From: Thermofilum sp. ex4484_15 | Lineage (GTDB): Archaea > Thermoproteota > Thermoprotei > Thermofilales > EX4484-15 | Assembly: GCA_002254595.1 (NCBI GenBank) | Contig: NJEH01000052.1 | Location: 1 to 10,218, forward strand | Direction of reading: 5' to 3' | DNA: 10,218 nt | Shown: piece after piece, positions 6,112 through 10,218 of the stretch | How positions within the stretch are numbered: the stretch's first letter is position 1 | Layout of the letters: each line of letters starts with the position of its first letter | The notes under the pieces: model-generated | The model's input: the letters and a program-made list of their open reading frames with translations, nothing else | What the model was told of the DNA's origin: nothing | Databases searched by the model: none | Translations under genes and position numbers: made by a program

Positions 6112-8217
6112 TTGTCCCCTAAGTTAGAAGATGGAACGTTACGCGTACTTAAGGCGATTAGTAGTGAAATAAGGTTATCTATATTAAGGGCCCTTTATCG
6201 GGAGAGGTTATTATCCTTTACTGAAATATGCGATGAATTAAGGTCGAATTTCAACATTAAGCTAGAAAGTAGTAGGATAGCTTACCATTTAACTAAGTTA
6301 AGGGAACTTAATTTAATTACTATAGATGAAGGTACGGGTAAGTATAGGTTATCAGAGAGAGGGCTTAAGGCCGTAAGAGTAGCTATGGAATTAATGGATT
6401 ACTTAGGGGGGGAGGAGAAACTAGCTGTTAGGGACGATAAGTTAATAATAAGGGAATTCGATAGGAGCTTCTTGATTAATTATTTAAAGAATAAGGTAGG
6501 AGTACCTTTACCTCAAGCCTTCTTTCTCTCTAAGTACGTAGAGGAGAGAGTACGTTCTACCGAATCTATGTTAGTGGATTCCGAGTACTTACGTTACCTA
6601 ATAGGGGCCTCCATGTATGAAAGGGGGCTAAATGAATACGAGAGGTATTTCAGGAAGTTAGGTGTAAGCTATATCAGCTTAAGGGAGTTAATCGAGGAAT
6701 CCCTTAAAGGAGGACCTCATCCTTTAACCTACTTGGCTTTCAGTACCCTTTCATTAGCTATGAAGCAATATCCTTACCTATCAGGGTTATTAGACGGTAG
6801 AGCGTTAAAGCATTATGGTAGGGGGAGGCTTTACGTAAGTAATTTGCACTTCTTAGGCCTGATACCCGAATCCCTCCTAATAGATATAAAATCATGCGGG
6901 TTACGAAGGGGTACGCCTTCCGAAGTTTTACTTAAGGTTTATGAATTATCCTTAAGGGCTTCGCAATACTCCTCCTACTCCCATATCATTCACGGTTTTG
7001 AAGAAGTACTTAACTACTTAAGCGAGAAGTGTAGTAAACGCTCGTTCTTAATTTACCTTAATCGTTACTTACGTTTACTAACTATATCCCCTTCATTAAC
7101 GCGTAATAATTATACCGTAGCTCTTTCCGTAGACCTGAACGAAGTACCTCCTTTCCCCCATGTCCACTCCTTGCTCGTAGCTGCTACTAGTTTAGCAGAG
7201 GAAGGAATTACTTCCTTACCTGTACTAATACTGAAGTTAAGCGATTTAAGTAAAATTACCGAGGAGTTAATAAAATCCGTTAAGAGAGCTATTATTAAAG
7301 GCGTACCTTTATTTATAGCTAATTCATCTAAGGTTAAAGGCCTATTAACGGCGTACTTACGCGAGGTACCTCCTGAACCCAAAGCTAAAGTATATGCGTT
7401 AAGCTCTACCGTCGTTTTGAACGCCTTAGAGACATTAAAGTACTTTAGGAAGGGGGAATTGATGGAAGTCTTAAATGAACCGCTAATGTGCGGAATGGAT
7501 CTCTTAGAGAGGGTTAATAGGAAACTTAAGGAAGTTGTTATACCATCGTTAAGTAGCTTAATAAAGGTTAAGGAAGTAGGGGTACCCGTTTACGGTTACG
7601 TAAGTACGCTAGGATTAGAGGAGGCTATTAGTAAAATTACGGATATCGATGAGGAAAAATTAAGATTGCTTAAGGAGGTCCTTAAGGGCATTAAGGAGGT
7701 AACGAGCTCTAAGGACATTAAGGCATGTAGTATAACGCCCGACTTAGGGGTTTACGAGTACTTAATGAAGTTCTCTAAGGGATTGGAGGAGGTTAGATCG
7801 GTAAGCCCTATCGGTTTAATACCTTTATCTAGGCCTTTAACGCTCGAAGATAGGGCTTCGCTGGAATCGAAGCTTCAAGATCTAGCTGGCCCGTCCTTCC
7901 TTAACGTACATTTAACTTCCCCTTTCCCATCGCCGGAAGAGCTTAAGGATATCCTCCATTACTTACTAAAGATAAAGGGCCTAAGGGCTCTTACGTTTAC
8001 AGTAGATATAACTAAGTGCCTTAGGTGCGGCCTCTTAGTACGTTCGTTACTTAATAAATGCCCTAGATGTTCCTCCGGCGGTGATTACGTTAATTACTTC
8101 GGCAAGGTAATAGCTAAGTATGAAAATTTAGATAGGTTAAGCGTAGGAGCTAAGGCAGAATACTTCTCTAGGATTAGGTATTCCTCTCCCCTTATTCCTG
8201 GAAGCATTAAGGGCTAG
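6112..8217 (+). CDS. ArsR-like winged-helix protein fused to an ATP-cone and a degenerate NrdD-like body
   Basis: I do not know an established name for this protein. Residues about 8-95 form a winged helix of ArsR type (AISSEIRLSILRAL, then SSRIAYHLTKLRELNLI and a GKYRLSERG wing). Residues about 104-185 resemble an ATP-cone (IREFD....LINYL, a YVEERV helix, and a YLIGASMYERGLNEYERY helix). The body recalls anaerobic ribonucleotide reductase. LHFLGLIPESLLIDIKSCGL at 245-264 parallels the NrdD segment HDLDY...YNCMLIDLKGM, but Ser254 replaces its active-site Cys. The C-terminus has a zinc ribbon (Cys636, 639, 650, 653) followed by VIAKYENLDRLSVGAKAEYF. There the NrdD glycyl-radical motif RxxGY should stand, but no Gly-Tyr occurs; the only nearby glycine, Gly664, lies in NYFGKV. 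I infer a non-catalytic, nucleotide-binding DNA regulator, perhaps of dNTP synthesis. The start is TTG, 23 nt after the kinase gene; no better start was seen. Domain assignments are from memory of motifs. Confidence 0.8.
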   Translation: MSPKLEDGTLRVLKAISSEIRLSILRALYRERLLSFTEICDELRSNFNIKLESSRIAYHLTKLRELNLITIDEGTGKYRLSERGLKAVRVAMELMDYLGGEEKLAVRDDKLIIREFDRSFLINYLKNKVGVPLPQAFFLSKYVEERVRSTESMLVDSEYLRYLIGASMYERGLNEYERYFRKLGVSYISLRELIEESLKGGPHPLTYLAFSTLSLAMKQYPYLSGLLDGRALKHYGRGRLYVSNLHFLGLIPESLLIDIKSCGLRRGTPSEVLLKVYELSLRASQYSSYSHIIHGFEEVLNYLSEKCSKRSFLIYLNRYLRLLTISPSLTRNNYTVALSVDLNEVPPFPHVHSLLVAATSLAEEGITSLPVLILKLSDLSKITEELIKSVKRAIIKGVPLFIANSSKVKGLLTAYLREVPPEPKAKVYALSSTVVLNALETLKYFRKGELMEVLNEPLMCGMDLLERVNRKLKEVVIPSLSSLIKVKEVGVPVYGYVSTLGLEEAISKITDIDEEKLRLLKEVLKGIKEVTSSKDIKACSITPDLGVYEYLMKFSKGLEEVRSVSPIGLIPLSRPLTLEDRASLESKLQDLAGPSFLNVHLTSPFPSPEELKDILHYLLKIKGLRALTFTVDITKCLRCGLLVRSLLNKCPRCSSGGDYVNYFGKVIAKYENLDRLSVGAKAEYFSRIRYSSPLIPGSIKG

Positions 8218-8794
8218 TATCAATCCTATCCAGTAAGGTGTTCACATAGATTATGCAGTGACTAGATAAGTAAGGAAGGGGTCCTAAACTAACCCTTACA
8301 GCTCTTATTTCCTCTAAGAACTCCTCATCTTCTTTGCTTAAGCCTTTCTGATCGCCCACTATGAAGCAATAACTTTCTTCCTCTCTAAATTCATACCTAC
8401 CAATATCAACTCCATCCTCCACTAAATATATTACTTTATAACCTGAGGAAATTACCTCTCCCATTACCTCCTTTAACCCCTTTTTCTCTACCTTCAACCA
8501 GGTATTTGAACCCCCGCTAGTAGTGTATATCGCCTTTGCTACTTCCTCTTCGCTTAAGGGCAAGTACTTCAATTCTGAACCCTTTGCCATCAAGGTCAGC
8601 GGAGGGTTTGGAGGGCCCTCTAGTATAGCGTAGAAAATCACTTCCTCCCTTATCCCTTTAGGTCCTAGGAGGGCGGCTATTAACGCTCTTATTACTACGT
8701 CTAACCTACCGGTTAGAGAAGCTAAGGAGTATAGGTACTCCCTTTTAAATTCAGTTATGGCGGTATTGGACTTTATTACGAAAGCCCGCTTCAT
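8207..8794 (-). CDS. trmY: tRNA (pseudouridine54-N1)-methyltransferase TrmY
   Basis: TrmY methylates N1 of pseudouridine 54 in the T-loop of archaeal tRNAs, giving m1-pseudouridine. It belongs to the SPOUT (trefoil-knot) class and uses S-adenosylmethionine. The 195-residue protein carries the family signatures: SLTGRLDVVIRAL at 26-38, IREEVIFYAILEGPPNPP at about 48-65, IYLVEDGVDI at 122-131, the GDQKGLS loop at 147-153 and the knot-forming VSLGP at 168-172. It closes with SHCIIYVNTLLDR at 178-190. ATG 8794 was preferred to the TTG just before it (8797). It lies 5 nt after the eS26 stop, so the two are co-transcribed and probably translationally coupled. Its 3' end overlaps the convergent NrdD-like gene by 11 nt. 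Confidence 0.93.
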   Translation of the reverse strand: MKRAFVIKSNTAITEFKREYLYSLASLTGRLDVVIRALIAALLGPKGIREEVIFYAILEGPPNPPLTLMAKGSELKYLPLSEEEVAKAIYTTSGGSNTWLKVEKKGLKEVMGEVISSGYKVIYLVEDGVDIGRYEFREEESYCFIVGDQKGLSKEDEEFLEEIRAVRVSLGPLPYLSSHCIIYVNTLLDRIDTSP

Positions 8795-8799
8795 CAATG

Positions 8800-9090
8800 T
8801 TATACCCTTAAGGGCTCCCGCTTCTTCCTCTCCTCCTTAGCTCTTACTTTAACTATGCCTAAGGATATAGCGCATCTTATGCAAACATACCTCGTAGTAG
8901 TATACGTAGGTATTATAGCTCCTTTTTTCCTCAACTCCTTTTCTAATTGGGGATCCACGAAACTTATCCTCCTCGTAACCTTCTTAGCTTTAGACCTAGG
9001 TATTAATGCACCGCATATTTCACATTGAACTAAGCTCTCCTTACCTTTACCTCCCTTACCTCTACCCCTATTCTTACGCTTCTTAGGCAT
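8800..9090 (-). CDS. rps26e: Ribosomal protein eS26 (S26e)
   Basis: eS26 is a small-subunit protein near the mRNA exit channel, where it contacts the 3' end of 16S rRNA. The 96-residue protein begins MPKKRKNRGRGKGG, the basic tail typical of the family. It has two CxxC pairs (CEIC at 23-26, CIRC at 70-73) that should bind one zinc ion. Between them lies the signature VDPQLEKELRKKGAIIP at 45-61, and it ends with a basic EERKKREP tail. Length is normal for archaea. GAGGG at 9098-9102 lies 7 nt before the ATG and supports the start. It is the first gene of a minus-strand pair with trmY. Among archaea eS26 is characteristic of the Thermoproteota side, which helps place the organism. Confidence 0.95.
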   Translation of the reverse strand: MPKKRKNRGRGKGGKGKESLVQCEICGALIPRSKAKKVTRRISFVDPQLEKELRKKGAIIPTYTTTRYVCIRCAISLGIVKVRAKEERKKREPLRV

Positions 9091-9147
9091 TCATATTCCC
9101 TCAAATAATACGAAAACCTCAAACCGTTACCACTAACAATCCTTTAG

Positions 9148-9155
9148 TATAAAAA
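9148..9155 (-). promoter_or_regulatory. TATA box of the eS26-trmY unit
   Basis: Read on the minus strand the sequence is TTTTTATA, about 58 nt before the eS26 ATG. A start site about 25 nt on, near 9122, gives a leader of about 30 nt that contains the GAGGG ribosome binding site. Confidence 0.55.
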
Positions 9156-9190
9156 GGTTTCTATAGGACAAGCCCCACGTTATAGCATAA

Positions 9191-9206
9191 TTTTTAATTA
9201 ATTTTA
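9191..9206 (+). promoter_or_regulatory. AT-rich promoter region of trmJ
   Basis: TTTTTAATTAATTTTA lies 25-40 nt before the trmJ start, in a 141-nt region that also serves the divergent eS26 unit. A second candidate, GTTATAG, lies at about 9179-9185. I cannot tell which is used. With the nearer element the leader would be very short, around the GAGGT at 9221-9225. Confidence 0.35.
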
Positions 9207-9231
9207 TAGGCTAATTTAGTGAGGTAAATTG

Positions 9232-9966
9232 GTGAGGGCTAAGTTAGCGCTCTTAGCACGTAAGTATAGGATAATAATGGTAGAACCGCTTTATCCGATG
9301 AACATAGGTTACGTATTAAGGGCCATGAAGAACTTCGGGCTAAGGGAGCTATATTTAGTTAACCCTAGGGTTAAGTTAAACCATGAAGTGAGGGCTTTTT
9401 CAGCCCATGCCTATGATTTATTAAATGAAGTAAAAGTAGTAAAGGAGCTGGAGGATGCTTTATCTAACGTAAATTACTTAGTTGGTACTACGGGTAAGGG
9501 AGGTGGGAGGTACAACGTAAATAGAATAGCGCTATCTCCCGAGGAATTCGCAGAGAATGCCAGCAGGATAAATGGTAAAGTAGCGATAATGTTAGGTAGG
9601 GAGGATAGAGGTTTAACTAATGAAGAATTAACATTATGTAATACAATAGTTAGGATACCGGCTAACCCTGAGTATCCGATATTAAACGTATCGCACGCAG
9701 CGGCGATAATTTTCTACGAAATATTCAAGAAGGAAATAGCGCCATCTCCCCGGGAGGTCCATGAAGCCCCTAGGGTCGAGGAGATGGAGGTACTTAAGGA
9801 GTACGTTAATGAAATAGTTAAGGAATTGAATTATCCTCCTCCTAAGGCTAGAATAGTGCACTCCATAGTTAGGAGGGTATTAGGTAGGGCTTTCGTAACT
9901 AGGAGGGAGGTTTACGCCATCCTAGGTTTATTAAGAAAAACTTTAAATAAGATTAAATCCCCTTAG
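9232..9966 (+). CDS. trmJ: tRNA (cytidine-2'-O)-methyltransferase, archaeal TrmJ type (SpoU/TrmH family)
   Basis: This SPOUT methyltransferase is expected to add the 2'-O-methyl group to C32 of the tRNA anticodon loop, using S-adenosylmethionine. The sequence shows the TrmJ/SpoU motifs in order: VEPLYPMNIGYVLRAMKNFG at about 17-36 (motif 1, with Asn and Arg), LYLVNP at 40-45, VGTTGKGGG at 84-92, IMLGREDRGLTNEEL at 119-133 (motif 2) and IPANPEYPILNVSHA at 142-156 (motif 3, the knot). A helical C-terminal extension of about 75 residues follows, as in TrmJ. GAGGT at 9221-9225 lies 6 nt before GTG 9232, which I prefer; TTG 9229 in the same frame would leave only 3 nt. It diverges from the eS26-trmY pair, so two tRNA methyltransferase genes flank a shared promoter region. 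Assignment to TrmJ rather than another SpoU enzyme rests on the motif set and the C-terminal helices. Confidence 0.88.
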   Translation: MRAKLALLARKYRIIMVEPLYPMNIGYVLRAMKNFGLRELYLVNPRVKLNHEVRAFSAHAYDLLNEVKVVKELEDALSNVNYLVGTTGKGGGRYNVNRIALSPEEFAENASRINGKVAIMLGREDRGLTNEELTLCNTIVRIPANPEYPILNVSHAAAIIFYEIFKKEIAPSPREVHEAPRVEEMEVLKEYVNEIVKELNYPPPKARIVHSIVRRVLGRAFVTRREVYAILGLLRKTLNKIKSP

Positions 9967-10001
9967 ATCAGGACGAACTTAATTAAAGAAATATAGAGGA
10001 A

Positions 10002-10006
10002 GGTGG
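10002..10006 (+). promoter_or_regulatory. Shine-Dalgarno GGTGG of the uL16 gene
   Basis: GGTGG lies 6 nt before ATG 10013 and marks this as a genuine archaeal gene start. It supports the view that the uL16 side of the chimeric frame belongs to this genome. Confidence 0.65.
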
Positions 10007-10012
10007 AATTTC

Positions 10013-10111
10013 ATGCCTTTAAGGCCTGGACGGTGCTACAGGCACTTCGGAACTCCTCCTTACACCAGGATAGAGTATATTAAAAGTATCCCTCCCGTCC
10101 AGATACCCAAG
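10013..10111 (+). CDS. rpl10e: Ribosomal protein uL16 (archaeal L10e), N-terminal fragment only
   Basis: uL16 lies by the peptidyl-transferase centre and the A-site tRNA. The first 33 residues read MPLRPGRCYRHFGTPPYTR, then IEYIKSIPPVQIPK, the well-conserved archaeal N-terminus. A Phe and an M-G motif should follow IPK. Instead the frame continues at codon 34 into sequence of another family (see the argB entry), so about 80% of the gene is absent. The gene stands 46 nt after trmJ with its own ribosome binding site. The break is either a chimeric assembly join or a real rearrangement; the former is more likely. Confidence 0.85.
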
Positions 10112-10218
10112 GTCCAGGCTTGCCTGGAAATGATCGAACGGGGCGTGCACAAGGTTCACATTATCGACGGCCGGCTGCGTCACTCGCTGCTTCTGGAGAT
10201 CTACACCTCAAGCGGCGT
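10103..10218 (+). pseudogene. argB: N-acetylglutamate kinase (ArgB) C-terminal fragment, joined in frame to uL16, running off the window
   Basis: ArgB phosphorylates N-acetylglutamate in arginine synthesis. From the Ile-Pro-Lys codons at 10103-10111 the frame reads IPKVQACLEMIERGVHKVHI, then IDGRLRHSLLLEIYTSSG. This matches the conserved ArgB C-terminal region, where a GGM precedes IPK and an IDGR..H.LL.E.FT..G motif follows. GC after the join is about 59% (63 of 107 by hand count) and codons change to CTG, GGC, CGG and ATC, unlike the TTA/GTA/AGG usage of the rest of the window. It looks bacterial. The start of ArgB is absent and the frame is still open at the window end. It gives no evidence that this archaeon has argB. 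Confidence 0.85.

Noticed and set aside
10013..10218. A genuine new uL16-kinase fusion protein
   Set aside because: Neither half could fold: uL16 has only 33 residues and ArgB lacks its substrate domain, while GC and codon use change exactly at the join.
1..10218. CRISPR arrays, insertion sequences, tRNA or rRNA genes
   Set aside because: No regularly spaced repeats, transposase motifs, long terminal inverted repeats or tRNA cloverleaf features were seen on reading both strands.

Overview
The window is archaeal and most likely from a member of the Thermoproteota (crenarchaeal side). The evidence is the set of archaeal/eukaryotic-type informational genes (eL31, aIF6, LX/eL20, prefoldin alpha, FtsY, SecE, Spt5, Clp-type RNA kinase, TrmY, eS26, aTrmJ, uL16). 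TATA-like boxes with AT-rich cores, Shine-Dalgarno sites of GGTG/GAGG type, TTG/GTG starts and codon use rich in TTA, GTA and AGG agree with this. The presence of eS26 and the form of the genes point to Thermoproteota, but I cannot fix the order. Coding GC is moderate, roughly 40-45% by eye.

Positions 1-4678, plus strand: this is the classic archaeal translation/secretion cluster eL31 - aIF6 - LX - pfdA - ftsY - secE - spt5. It has two departures. About 600 nt of non-coding DNA, including a perfect 24-nt palindrome, separates aIF6 from LX. An ornithine carbamoyltransferase gene (argF) sits between ftsY and secE with overlaps on both sides. The gene products act at ribosome biogenesis (aIF6, LX, eL31), folding (prefoldin), membrane targeting and insertion (FtsY, SecE) and transcription elongation (Spt5). 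The spt5 reading frame is broken: the N-terminal half of the NGN domain and the KOW domain are in different frames, and about 38 residues between them are absent.

Positions 4679-8217, plus strand: a promoter precedes an archaeal Clp1/Grc3-type RNA 5'-kinase gene. Next comes a 701-residue protein that joins an ArsR-like winged helix, an ATP-cone-like region and a body resembling anaerobic ribonucleotide reductase (NrdD) with a C-terminal zinc ribbon. It seems to have lost the radical glycine and the first active-site cysteine. I read it as a candidate nucleotide-sensing transcription regulator built from a dead reductase, and it is the best candidate here for undescribed biology.

Positions 8207-9090, minus strand: eS26 and the tRNA pseudouridine-54 methyltransferase TrmY form a two-gene unit. 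The unit converges on the NrdD-like gene with an 11-nt overlap and diverges from trmJ across a short shared promoter region.

Positions 9232-10218, plus strand: trmJ is followed by the start of the uL16 (L10e) gene. After 33 codons that gene runs in frame, through the shared Ile-Pro-Lys codons, into the C-terminal part of an N-acetylglutamate kinase (ArgB). The ArgB part has bacterial-looking sequence and much higher GC (about 59%). This is most simply a chimeric join at the end of an assembled contig, so the last ~107 nt should not be treated as part of this organism without checking.
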